Source: Chalciporus piperatus (lineage: Eukaryota > Basidiomycota > Agaricomycetes > Boletales > Boletaceae). Taken from it: a DNA stretch of 46,993 bases. The stretch is taken from positions 1 to 46,993 of the forward strand of contig JBBPTG010000190.1 of assembly GCA_038093975.1 (NCBI GenBank). Direction: 5' to 3'. The notes beneath the pieces were generated by a model. That model did no database searches. It had not been told where the DNA came from and saw only the letters and a program-made list of their open reading frames with translations. Positions 24,419 to 35,061 of this stretch are shown piece by piece; position 1 is the first letter of the stretch; every line of letters starts with the position of its first letter. A program made the position numbers and the translations under genes.

Positions 24419-25263
24419 GTGCGTGATCTGCGGACCTTGAGCGACGCAGTGCATTGAGCTACGGTGGCCCAACCCCTGGTAGTGGACCCACTTTACAGTT
24501 GCTGCCTTGACTACAATCAGACTCTGGGAATGCCTGGACTTATTTAATTGTGTGGAAGTTATTCAAACAGATTTTGCTAGCAGTCGTCTTTCTCTTAATT
24601 AGAGCAGATTATATTTCCTACGCCAGGTTCTTATTTAATTGGACTCCTGTAAACTTTGATAACAGGCAATTTCAATGTGCCTTCGTATAATTAAAATGGT
24701 GGGAGACAAAACCTTCCGAGTCGTGTCGTTGGCGTTCGACTCGCAATCGCCACTTTGGGCCCTTTCGCTGCGGCGGTAAATTTTGCCCGCTCCGACGAGA
24801 ATGGGGTTTTCTCGTTTGTTTCTCGTCACGACGCTGAGAAGAGATCACGCCGCCATGGAATTAGCTATAGTATTAGGTGCTGTGCGTTGGTTGTTCCTAG
24901 GTGCCCAGCTTTGATCCTTGATCCGTGGTCAAATCAGCAGGGGAGCGCGACCATACGAGAATACTGCGCACCCGAGGCAGACATTTATGAACATAGAAAA
25001 GATCCTTCACGATTGGAATTATGGCACTGTTGATCTGATGCGGTCCACCAGGAACAACCTGACGAATGGATGGCGGTAGAACTGGCTGTACTGGGGGGAA
25101 GGAGGCCAAGGCAACGACGCGACTCTGGCGACTGCGACGGTCCGCCCGGACTGGTTTGAACATCGGTTCGTGGACGGTACCAAGGTGACCCTTTTGTATC
25201 AGTCAAACACAGCCTACATACGATATGACTCGCCCAGCGCGATCTGAATCTTGGGCCGTGGAT
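24419..25263. other. Intergenic, nothing recognised
   Basis: AT-rich just after the transporter stop (24530-24700), then unremarkable. Short frames at 24755-25033 and on the other strand look like chance. Confidence 0.55.
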
Positions 25264-25270
25264 TATAAAG
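25264..25270 (+). promoter_or_regulatory. TATA-like box of the dioxygenase gene
   Basis: TATAAAG about 90 nt before the ATG at 25359, followed by a pyrimidine-rich leader (CATTCCTCTCTCAACC). Confidence 0.5.
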
Positions 25271-25358
25271 TGGAGAGAAAGTCCACCATTTGCTGAAGAA
25301 CAAATACCTCACTTACATTCCTCTCTCAACCGATAACTTCTCCATATTCCATTTCATT

Positions 25359-26428
25359 ATGGTTTTCAACACTTCTTTCTCGCACTTCGAGGAGTACCCT
25401 GTTACCCAAGAGCAGATCGAAGAGTACCAGCAAAATGTTTGTGATCATGTCTTGGAAGATAATTGACAGTCGAAGCTGATCCTCGTTCCTTCAAGGGTCA
25501 TATCCTGCTTCGCAATGTCGTCCCAACGTCCCAGATTCCCGAGTTTCGAGCTGCTGTTCTTAGGTCGCATGATGTCCTTCTGACACCAGAAGACCGTCTC
25601 CCGGCCATAACGACCTACGACAAGGCATTCCGCCTGACGGAAAATCTGTGGGAAATCAACAATGTCGTGCGAGCCCATGTCTTGTCGCAACGATACGCAG
25701 GTGAGGCGCTGGATTTTCGCATGAGAGTCGAATGCTTACCGATTCGGAAAACAAAGGTATCGCAGCGAAACTGTTGGGTTGCCGTGATGTGAGGATCTAC
25801 CACGACCTGACGTTCTTTAAGGAAGGTCTCGGAAAGGGCTCAGTGACGCCCTGGCACCAGGATGGCCACTATTGGTAAGGGATTAAGATACTCGACAAAT
25901 GACTGTTTTTTTGCTCACCGTTCATCAGGCCACTCGACACGGAGAAGTGTATTACTCTCTGGGTACCGTTGATTGATTGCCCAGTGGAGATGGGACCAAT
26001 GTCGTTCGTGTCCGGGTCACACAAGGATCGTGATGCAGAGCATGTCGAGATCTCCGAAGAGAGTGACGCACTGATTCGGAAGTTGATCGACGAAAAGAAG
26101 CTGACTGTCGCACCGGCCCGAGATATGAAGGCCGGTGATGCAACCTTGTGAGTATTGTACTCATTCGTCCGTACGAAACGTACTGAACTACCGTCGTCGG
26201 ATAATCAGCCACTCCTGCTGGACCTACCATGCTGCAGGCGCGAACATCACGCATCCAACCAGAGAGGCATTCGCGATTGCGTACTTTGACGCAGACGCGA
26301 CCATCCCGGTAAATCCTCCCGCGAATAAACGTCGTGCTGCGAATCTGGCCAAGTGGTTCCCAGGCGCAGAGCCCGGGAAAGTGGCCGCAACGGTGAAGAA
26401 TCCGGCGATCCTCAGTGGAACTGCTTGA
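25359..26428 (+). CDS. Phytanoyl-CoA dioxygenase (PhyH)-like Fe(II)/2-oxoglutarate oxygenase
   Basis: Five exons (25359-25436, 25496-25700, 25757-25874, 25929-26147, 26209-26428) give 279 residues, normal for the family. The N-terminal GHILLRNVVP and the facial triad pieces are clear: TPWHQDGHYWPL supplies the iron ligands His and Asp (HxD), and the distal His lies in FHSCWTYHAAGANIT, followed by an Arg (THPTREAFAIAY) that should bind 2-oxoglutarate. MGPMSFVSGSHKD between them is the usual core-strand sequence. The enzyme hydroxylates or oxidises a small molecule in the cytosol or peroxisome; no C-terminal SKL-type signal is present (it ends LSGTA). PhyH enzymes occur in many fungal metabolite clusters (for example EasH), which is of interest given its neighbours. 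Confidence 0.93.
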
Positions 26429-27228
26429 GGAAGTAGACATTGGAACCACAGACGAGTCGACCTCGTCCCTGGACTTAATTCTATATATTTTATTAATATG
26501 CATAGTACATTGTTTATGTACTCGCTGGTAAATAATTATTATAAGGAGATTGGGTAAAAAATGACTGTCGTGCTTACAATTCTGCGCTCAGCTCCTCGAT
26601 GACGATCCGGTTCTTCGGTCTTGATGTCGAAAATCGATGTGGTGGTGGGATCTCTAACGGTCAGGCATGCGATAGAAATTGTTGCGTCTCGGGGTTGATA
26701 GGTGGTAAGATACAGCAAAACTTCAGGTTTCTCCTTGATGGGTTTGGAGCAGTGCGAATTGAATGGTTTGACAATTAGCAGCAAGAGATAATATTTCCGC
26801 TTGGTTTCCGTTCTAGGCCTTATTCTTGCCGTCGCTCCGTCACGTAAGGACTATTAAGCAGTGTCAGTACACGCCAACAGTCCCAAGCGCTTGCACGCCA
26901 GTTTAGAGAACTGCTGAATCATTAAGTCAATTGGGTTGTTCTCGATCGATGTGGAAAACAGGGTGCTGAGGCCCGTTCCACATTCCGAAATGCACATATC
27001 AACTCAGAGTTTGGGACCAACACTAGGCGCGAATCGAAAAACTCGTTGGATTCAAAAAGTAGCTTACAATGACACTGATCTTCATGTGGGACTCACCGTC
27101 GTTTGTCACAAGTTTGTGAACTCCCGTTTGGGGATTACCCCCTTGTTGTTCGGTGCGACGTACCGAGACTTTCTAGATGGAACTGATGCGCGAAGGTGCA
27201 CTTGAAGTTCGTCGTCTTTGAGTTATTC
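26429..27228. other. Intergenic, nothing recognised
   Basis: AT-rich 3' flank of the dioxygenase gene (TTCTATATATTTTATTAATA near 26480), then unique-looking sequence up to the SINE insertion. Small frames on both strands show no known domain. Confidence 0.55.
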
Positions 27229-27241
27229 TAGAATGGTCGGC
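27229..27241 (+). repeat. Left target-site duplication of the SINE
   Basis: TAGAATGGTCGGC, repeated exactly at 27640-27652 just after the poly(A) tail. Confidence 0.9.
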
Positions 27242-27639
27242 GGGGACAGGTGGCTTAGTGGATATGCCACCACCCCTGGGTCTGCCTCGGCAGACGCCGG
27301 CTCATTGAGTCGCGAGTTCGAATCTCGCACAACCACCAGGGGTTTTAGTGGGTAGTGGCCTTAGTTAAGGCTGAGTCCCACAGTACTCACGTGAGTCCTT
27401 GATGTCGAAGGCTCCTCACGCACAGTCTCCGTAAAACGGGATTTCCTCTGGAGAGTAGGCGTTTCAAGGTCCCTGACCATCCTTTGTTGGACCGTGGGAT
27501 AGCCTTTAGCGACTTCGGTCGTATCGGATCGAGCCTGAGTGCCTTTCTGGTGGCCGGGACTCCCGCGCCTTGTGCCGTTGCAGCTTGGGACTAGGCTTGC
27601 CAGTTGCCAGTTGCCGTTGTGCCTCTCAAAAAAAAAAAA
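27242..27639 (+). mobile_element. tRNA-derived SINE, about 398 bp, with poly(A) tail
   Basis: The element starts with a tRNA-like head holding a polymerase III A box (TGGCTTAGTGG, 27251-27261) and a perfect B box (GTTCGAATC, 27316-27324) inside a T-arm GCGAG-loop-CTCGC. Between them GTCTGCC-TCGG-CAGAC forms a hairpin like the long variable arm of a class II (Leu/Ser) tRNA. A roughly 290-bp unrelated body follows and ends in twelve A residues (27628-27639). Exact 13-bp target-site duplications flank it. The acceptor stem of a tRNA is absent, so this is not a working tRNA gene. No protein is encoded; mobility would depend on a LINE elsewhere. The intact duplications and tail indicate a young insertion. 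Confidence 0.92.
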
Positions 27640-27652
27640 TAGAATGGTCGGC
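27640..27652 (+). repeat. Right target-site duplication of the SINE
   Basis: TAGAATGGTCGGC directly after the A12 tail, identical to 27229-27241. Confidence 0.9.
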
Positions 27653-28049
27653 TACTATCAGGCGGAATCGAATGTGGCGCGACTAAAACTACCGAATTTA
27701 ACGCTTTGGCCGTGAGACACGAGTTTTGTTCCACATTTGACCCCCTTTTTTGCGTTGTCGTTCCTTCCAGCTCCTCCGCATTCACAGCGCACCAAGATTA
27801 GTTTGAAGGCGTGCTTGCCACACAGAGTCGGAAAGGTGAGGTTGAGCTCTGCATCCCTACCTTTAAAATTAACGAGATCTATTGCTTCTCAATTACCTTA
27901 TCCCCATTAGTTTCGTGGCACGCGATACCACACCTTAACTGTTGACCTTGGTCCTTCAGCAAACTAGCACGCCAATATCTTACCAGTAAGCTTGTACCAG
28001 ACCTCTTGTTGCGTTCTTCATCCTCACCTTGATGTAGTACGCACAGAAT
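27653..28049. other. Promoter-side flank of the FunK1 gene
   Basis: 397 nt between the SINE and the kinase ATG. No TATA box or repeat stands out. Confidence 0.5.
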
Positions 28050-30759
28050 ATGGAAATAATTGCCCGGCGCCTTCTTCCGAAGCTGGATGTCGAGCCCATG
28101 CACACCGGTAAAACACGTTCAAACGTTGCCACCATAATCTACAAGGAACTCAACGATGCACAATATATCTCCGGGGATCTCCCTGACCAGATGTTCGGAC
28201 ATTTGGTGTCGACCGAACTGGCGAGAGACATTCTGAACCATTTCATCACTTCCGGGTATGTCAAGGTCGCGAAGAAGAAAAGAGCATCCAATCTTCCCGG
28301 GTCTGATGACGTCGAGCGTGCTTTGGATCAGGCGTTCCAAGACGCTAAAGAGAATGGCTTGTGTCGCTTGAACCCTCAGGAATCCACAACTACACAGAGG
28401 AAGACGGAGCGGACGGCGTACTCATGGCAGTGGCAACAGTTCCCATCTCAGCCCATTCAAGAAGACCAACTCGTCGAATTCCTGAATCTTGTCATCGAGC
28501 GTGCATTTAATTTCGCTCGATCAGCATCGCGGATCGTTGCACCGAATGACCGCTTACGTCATCTCTTCGCCGCTCCCCTTGACAAAACTCATGCTCTCCC
28601 GTTGTCTTCCGGTGAAGATCTTCGACCTGACTTCTTGCTGCTGCCAGTCGAAGCGTTCCAAGCAGACTCCAAGACGGTCAACAATCAATATGTCAATTTC
28701 ACGGCCGTGCGCACCGTTGGAGAGTCGAGGAACAACGATTTGTCATGCGGGGTTGACAAAGTACTGCCCTACTTACGGGGAATGAGGCGATCTCAACCGT
28801 GGCTCCAGTTCGCGATCGCCATTGTTATGACGAAGAATGATTTTTGCCTGATCCGAGGCGATAGTAGTGGCATAGAGGGCATCCCATTGAGTCATTCGGA
28901 GGGCAGGGGTTGTATCGAATTCGTCCGCATTTTGCTCGGCCTTGCCTTGGCGGACCCAGTGGATCTAGGACAGAATCCTGACGTTGAACTCGATTCCAAG
29001 GTTCAAACGCTTGTCTCCGCAAGCGCCTCTCCCGGCACGCGCGCAGCGAATCGTGTTCGATCTCTTGCTATCTCCAGGTCACCCTCGCCCATCCATTCTA
29101 CCTCTGCCACTCATTCGACGTGCTTGACTGGCGCCACCACATCTCCGCAGTCTGCAAAATCCAAGCGGAAACGCCCAGACGCGGATAATGACGTTCATGC
29201 CCGACAGCGACGCTCCAAGAAAATGAAGGTTCATGTCGACCGCAGGGTGTTCTTCCCAACCAGGTTATATGAGCACGCGTATCTGGGAATTTTGTATAAC
29301 GCCAGCTCTATCCGTGGGCGGTGCACTGTTGTTCTCTGTGTTGCCGAACCGGCTTCTTTGGATCGCCTAGCACTCAAGATGTTGTGGCAAGACGCAGCTT
29401 GCCTTGTCGACCAGGAAAATGTCCTCGGAAAATTGTCACAATATCGAAGTCATCCTAATGTCATTGTGCAACGAAAGTCCGCCTTCTTTTCTTTGCGCCA
29501 ACGTGATGTTCGCTGATGGTAGTGCAGACACTTTAGGGCGTTGAGGAAGGGGAGATACTGCAGTACTTTGGAGGCGATCAGAGGCTTGCTGGAAGATCAT
29601 ATTGCCGGATTCGGAGTTGAGAATCGCTTTCTCATTGTCTCCCTCTCTGATTTGAAGCGTCCTGTGAAATATTTTTGGGGGTTGCACGACTTCGTCAGAG
29701 GACTTCGTGGCGCGCTGCTAGGTACCATTCACTCTATTTCCTTTGGCGTCCAGCCGTACTTAGCCCGTTTTTACAGGTCACCAATACCTTGTCAGCATTG
29801 GCATTCTTCATCGTGATTTCAGCGAAAACAACATGGTTCTTGCACTTTTTCCTGGCGATGAGAGGGGTTATTTAATAAACTTCGACATGGCCACCCTGCA
29901 AGAGGCTGCGAAGCCTACCCAACCCAAACCCCCATCTCCACCTGCCGTCACTCGTTTCAGATCATTCAGGCGCATAAAACGTGATGAGACCACGCCGGTC
30001 AAGTTGCGCACTGTAAGCGTCCTGCTGAATTATATTTTGGCTATTTGCTCACTTCGCCTTGAGGGCTCCACTCCTTATATGTCCATCAATGTCCTCCGTG
30101 GAGGTCGTCACACACATTTCGATGACGTGGAGTCGTTTCTCTACGTTCTTCTTCTTTTCTTTTTCTCCTACGCAGGCCCCCTCGACAAGAAAGATCTCCT
30201 TGATGCGCACACTCGCGGGTTTGTCGAATCAGTTGGCTCTGGTCAGTTACCCCACAAGATGAGTTGGCCCCCTGCCTATGCAGAATGGGTTGAAGGGGAT
30301 TTCGACCGGATATACGTTAACAAGTTCGTCGGCCTGGTGTGTTCCAACGCTGGACAAACTCTGGTTTCAAGTTCCGAGTGGAAGGATTGCCTCAAACATT
30401 GGCCCTCTGAACTTCGCGGTGCGATCAACACCCTTTTGGGCAATGCGATGAACCTCTTCTCGCGTAGCATGGTGTCGCCTCACGGTCGACGATTCATTGA
30501 TCACACCGAAGTCTCACATGACCAGTTCATTGCATCGCTGGACAAATGGCTGGAGGTTTACGCTGACATTGAAAAGGATTTCTCACATGACCAGTTCATT
30601 GCATCGCTGGACAAATGGCTGGAGGTTTACGCTGACATTGAAAAGGATTTCTCGAATTGCCCATTTCCATCTGCCATGAACGGGTACGTTCTTCCTTTCA
30701 GTCGCTGAGCTTTACCGCTCACATTTCGTAGTTCTCAGTCTGCCTCCGGCGGCGAGTAG
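28050..30759 (+). CDS. FunK1-type fungal protein kinase
   Basis: Five exons (28050-29507, 29574-29721, 29777-30012, 30064-30683, 30732-30759) give 829 residues. The first 300 residues form the FunK1-type N-domain (RPDFLLLPVEAFQADSKTVN, LPYLRGMRRSQPWLQFAIAI, DFCLIRGDSSGIEG). A Ser/Pro-rich linker with KSKRKRPDADND and RSKKMKV looks like a nuclear signal. The kinase core shows LALKMLWQD (VAIK lysine), RPVKYFWGLHDFVRG, the catalytic loop ILHRDFSENNMVL, YLINFDMAT in place of DFG, TPYMSINVLRG and HTHFDDVESFLYVLLLFFFS. The first intron (29508-29573, donor GTTCGC) is inferred because the frame otherwise stops at 29513. The 51-nt intron 30013-30063 is in frame and could be retained. FunK1 kinases are expanded in multicellular basidiomycetes; targets are unknown. 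A 69-bp tandem duplication sits near the C-terminus. Confidence 0.88.
30512..30649 (+). repeat. Exact 69-bp tandem duplication inside the kinase gene
   Basis: Copies 30512-30580 and 30581-30649 are identical and in frame, so the protein carries the 23-residue block beginning SHDQFIASLDKWLEVY twice. It lies after the kinase core, so it need not inactivate the enzyme. Confidence 0.95.
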
Positions 30760-31294
30760 ATATGCTACTTCTGCGTGACGTCAGAAGGAATGAACCGTTC
30801 ACCAATGTTTAATCGTCATATAGTTTAAATTCGCTCCAGCTCGATGTTCCTTCTACCTATGTACAATATCGAAATACGCTACAACTCACGGTTTCGGTCG
30901 TATTGAACCTTGCGAGCTTTGTCGACGCTGATCCGGTTGAGACGTCGAAATTTGAGTGTTGACCTACAGTATCAAGGGTGTGAATGACAGCAGGTACCTG
31001 GCGAGTGGAGAGTGAACGAATGTCTTCATCCCAACTCTTGAGTTTGTTCACTTGGGGAGACTTCCAGTAGGGAAGGCCACCGACCACTCGTAGTTGAAAC
31101 TGGAAGTTCGTCCAGTACTCATCCCGACAGAGTGGACGTGAGGTAGACGTTCAAACGTTCAAGCTCAAGCGCTCAAGAGCAAGCTCGCCGAGAGCATGTT
31201 CGTCCAAATAAAACGGTACAACTTTACAACACTACAAGTTCCGAGGCACAAGAAAAAAGTCCAAAACGACCACCAAAAACTTAAATAAAAGGGC
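30760..31294. other. Intergenic between convergent genes, nothing recognised
   Basis: Holds the 3' flanks of the FunK1 gene and the VIT-VWA gene. A 76-codon frame at 30857-31087 on the minus strand is not recognisable. AT-rich stretches near 31200-31290 fit polyadenylation regions. Confidence 0.5.
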
Positions 31295-34200
31295 TTAGAT
31301 GTTCAACTCAACAGATGCCTTTCTGACCATTTCATCAAAACGTTTGGCCCAATCTCCACCAAATGCCTCTACAAATTCTTTCGCCTTCTCCGACAACAAT
31401 TCCAGGAGATCCGGCTCGTCTTCCAAATGCTTCTTCAGATAGGCGGCAGCGACCACAGTCGCCCACACTCTCTTATCTATCCCCAACTCATTTCCCTTGT
31501 TCAACATTGCATCGCCGACAAGTTGTGGTAGGAGAGAGGAAGTGGCGAAAGAACCGTCGACGTCCATTTGAAAGAAGAGAGTGTAGACGTCTTGCGAGAC
31601 CGGCTTGCGCCCTCTCGAACTAATCGGGTTCGTGAACGCGGCTAGACCATTGGTATTGGAATGCACTCCTCCTAATCCTTGAGCACCCTTGTCTCTAGGA
31701 AACTCCGGCGAAGGAGCACGTTCAAGGGGGTCCTGAACCCGAGATTGAGGAGTTGGTGAACGAGAGGACGACCAAACGGAGCTGCCAGACGATCCCTCAA
31801 GGGAACTGAGTGTGGAGAGCGAGTCTGTGCTGTGGTGTGAGGAAGGACTTCGTCTCCGCCCCGAACCCGAATGACCTCTAGGTGCACGTCCACGATCTAC
31901 GTGGTCTTCGCTTGCACTGGAGTCAGATGAAGCATACGCGCCTGGGAGGATTGGGCGGTGGCGAGATCGTGAGGAGGGAGTGGTGGTCGTGGGTGGTGGG
32001 GTGCCACCAAAGAAGTCGAATACTGACGCAATGATGGAGGAGAAGCCATCCACGACGCTGTCGAAAAAAGTGGGGTCTGGATCAGGGACATCCTCTCGTT
32101 TATTGTGGTGCGCTTGTTGTAGTCTTGATCTAGCCCAAGGTACATCGGACCGTCCATAACCTCTCGTCCTTGACCGCTCGTTTCCTTGCTGTATGGCAAT
32201 GAACGACGTATGCTTGCTTACGAGTTGATACGTCAACCCCAGTCTAATGATGCCTGCCCTCCTAAGCTCGTCTTCCGAGACCAAGAGAGCATCATCAGGA
32301 GCGGGGGTTGGGAGAGGTCCGACTTCGTCGTCCAATTCCATAATGAGCTTGCGAGCAGCAAGTGTATGCACCATGGGGATCACAGAGTCTTCATTGGCGC
32401 CACGGAATGGTTTCACCCTCGAAACATCGACGATCAACTCGAGTGGCTCAGAAACCCCTTGAAGCTTCGTTATCAATTTGATCGAGGTCGGAATAGCCCT
32501 AAGCGACGTGATTGCAAAAACAGTGAATCGTATTCCGGAGGAAATTCTTTTTAATGAGTGGGGAGCTTGCTGTATATGTGGCGGAGGTGCGAGGGCTGGA
32601 GTGCCAGTGGGAAGCGTCGGCGTCGGCATTGAAGAGCTGCCTCCTGGACCCGACGCGCTCGATACGCCATAAGACCAATTAATGTCAATCTGTTCCATGT
32701 TCTTCGAACGCCCAGCATTGAGGAGACAAGCACATTTCCCCAAGATTTCCTCTGCTGACAGCGCAAAAAGATATTCTCCATTCCCCTCCCGTGCTAGGCT
32801 GGAGCATATATCCGAAGATACGCCAGTCCCGATGCCCAGCACAAATAGACGTAATGGAAACTGGGGCGGCGAATCTCGAAGAGCGGTGCGGATAACGTCC
32901 AGCGCATCGTTTCTCTGGGAAAACTTAGTCCTCGGTGGCTCGAGATGAAATTCTAGTACGTACCTGGACCTGACCATCAGTAAGTAAAAACACAACAGCT
33001 GGCCGGTCGAGTCCGCGTGAGCTGAATGCGGACTGAAGGGCAGTGGGGATTTCTGTTCCACCGTAATTGGCCTCCATGGTGCTGACGTGCGATGTCTGTG
33101 TGTTGCATTAGCTAACAAAACTGAGGTTCAGAAAGGTGCATACTGCTTCGGCCAAGGATGTCTGATTGAGACCCATACTTTGCGACCATAATTTTGTGAC
33201 TTTGCTTCCAAAGCTAAATATGTTAAAGGTAGTCTGCGCAGTCGGAAGCAGAAGCAGTAGCATGCCTAGCGTGTGCTTGGCCATCTGCATCGACTCGCCA
33301 TTCATACTTCCGGATCGATCGATCACAAATATGAACTCCTGCGAAGGAATCTTTGGAGCTTGGAATTTCGGGACCAAGGTGAGCTGAATGGCAATCGTGC
33401 CTCTCTCGGGCCCAACGTCACCTCCTGCATTCAGCATCTCTGCAAAGCATCTCGGTTTGTCTAAGCCCTCAGCGTGTACAGTGACCACGAAGTCGCTCAT
33501 TAAGAACTCGTTTGAGCTCCATACCGCTGACATACGCCGCTGTGACTTTCGACCAGAACGCGTTTTGTAGCGCTGGCGTGAGATGGAATGTGTAGGGCTA
33601 TCGACGGCATGGATGATGTCGCTCGTTTGGATATCCACCGTGATATGGACTCGTGTGCGAGGACTTGCAGCAGACACATCGTTCAAAGCCGATGGTGGCG
33701 TCCCGTAGCGTTCGGCGATTGACATCGGAAGCTGCAGTCGGACATGGTCCCTCACAGCTTCGTCCAGGAGATCCATTACGAGCTTCACACTCAAGTTAGC
33801 GCAATATCACCCGTAAGACATGGGATGCTTACCGTCAAGCGAGCAGTTACCTTCGTCAGGGCAGGGATTGACCCAACAGATATCGTGAAAACTGTGTGGT
33901 GAGGGACTGAGCTCAAGCGGTGTTGACATCAATGAGGCGACACTTACTATCGTCCGTAACGTGTTCAACGAGTCCTGCTGTCCTTCCTTCCTCCATCGCA
34001 CGACCGAAAGCAATGGCAGCCTCTTCCTTTTCCTTCACCTCTCCAACGATGACGGATCCATCCTCGAGCTCAAGCTCAAACGCACATGCGGCGGCACTGG
34101 CTGGTAGTGGAAACACATATTTCGCCCTTGCTGTAGGTTTTTCGGATGGATTGGAAAATGTTTGAGAGAGGATTATACGGGAAGATACTGCATCGCAGGA

Positions 34201-34379
34201 CAACAAATATCCGTAAAATGAAACGATATGCTGCGAGATAAGAGATGGAACACGTGTTCCAGGACGAAAGACGCACCGTCTACTATCCACGCCTTCACTC
34301 TCACTTCTTCGAGTGGGAGATACACCAACGACCCTTGTCCGGGTGGTTGATGTACAATACCTGCGCGTGTTGAAGTCAT
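31295..34379 (-). CDS. VIT and von Willebrand factor A domain protein
   Basis: Six exons (34277-34379, 33948-34187, 33833-33891, 33144-33782, 32964-33095, 31295-32923) in phase give 933 residues. Residues about 1-135 form a VIT domain (LPLEEVRVKAWIVDVSSRII, AKYVFPLPASAAACAFELEL, VGEVKEKEEA). The VWA domain begins with FIFVIDRSGSMNGESMQMAK, an intact DxSxS metal site, followed by NIFSFGSKVTKLW, a conserved threonine in NYGGTEIPTAL and VVFLLTDGQ. A second beta-rich part and a long Ser/Pro/Arg-rich low-complexity region (about residues 680-820) follow; the last 100 residues (AYLKKHLEDEPDLLELLSEK) are helical, like the tail of VWA5A/PARP4-type proteins. It has no signal peptide, so it is probably cytosolic; such proteins act as metal-dependent binding scaffolds, partner unknown. 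The acceptor for exon 4 was chosen to keep phase. Confidence 0.9.
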
Positions 34380-35061
34380 GGTGATGATTGCGACCAGAAG
34401 AAAGCTGCATTGCTGTAGAGATCCTCCTTTATCTGTAAGCTGTGGATGCTACTTAGCGCTCGACGCCTCATGGCGCGGCGAATGTGGGAAGGCAAGTGAC
34501 GGTTCAGCGCGTGACCATGGACGGAAACATCGAAAATCCAATGGAAAGAGAAGGTATTTTGGTGACCAGAATCGGGACAGAGAATCCAATCCGAACACGG
34601 ATTGCATGAGCACTGACTTCGAGGTCTCAACTTGAAGGTCTCAGTGCCGATCCACCAGAGAAGCTTACCTTGATAACATCCTGGTGCATCCTCGTTAGCT
34701 GGTTCACGACCTAAGCCTTCTTTGTGTGCCAGGGTAATACAAGATGGAGATGGATAGGTCGGCGACAACGACCTCAACTGTAGGTCTTGACAATGTTAAT
34801 GAGAGTCCAAGCTGACTTTCCGTTGAACGACACCCGGACCGGCGATTCCCGAACAGGACTCTTATCTACTCCTTGGCCGTCGAGTTAGGATACGAGCGCC
34901 AGCGTCTGCGTCCGCGTCCATATGAGTGGGAATTGCTCAGCGGGGGTTATCCATTACTCAGTCTCGATTCGGTGTGTGCCACTTGTGCTCCCAGGTATCG
35001 AATACAAGTACTCATGTAGTCATATAAGTACGATCACAATGTCAAAATATTCACCATCAAA
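34380..35061. other. Intergenic, promoter side of the VIT-VWA gene and start of the inverted duplication arm
   Basis: Nothing gene-like. Roughly the last 60 nt (35000-35061) still match, in inverted orientation, the sequence just after the F-box copy at 44293, so the duplication reaches into this stretch. Confidence 0.6.

Noticed and set aside
27245..27340. Functional tRNA gene
   Set aside because: A and B boxes are present, but no 7-bp acceptor stem pairs around them and the element goes on to a 3' body, poly(A) and target-site duplications, so it is a SINE head.
29508..29573. FunK1 gene called a pseudogene because of the TGA at 29513
   Set aside because: A phase-0 intron with GTTCGC donor and TTTGGAG acceptor removes the stop and leaves an 829-residue protein; similar GTTCG donors are used by CCT3 and the transporter here. 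cDNA would settle it.
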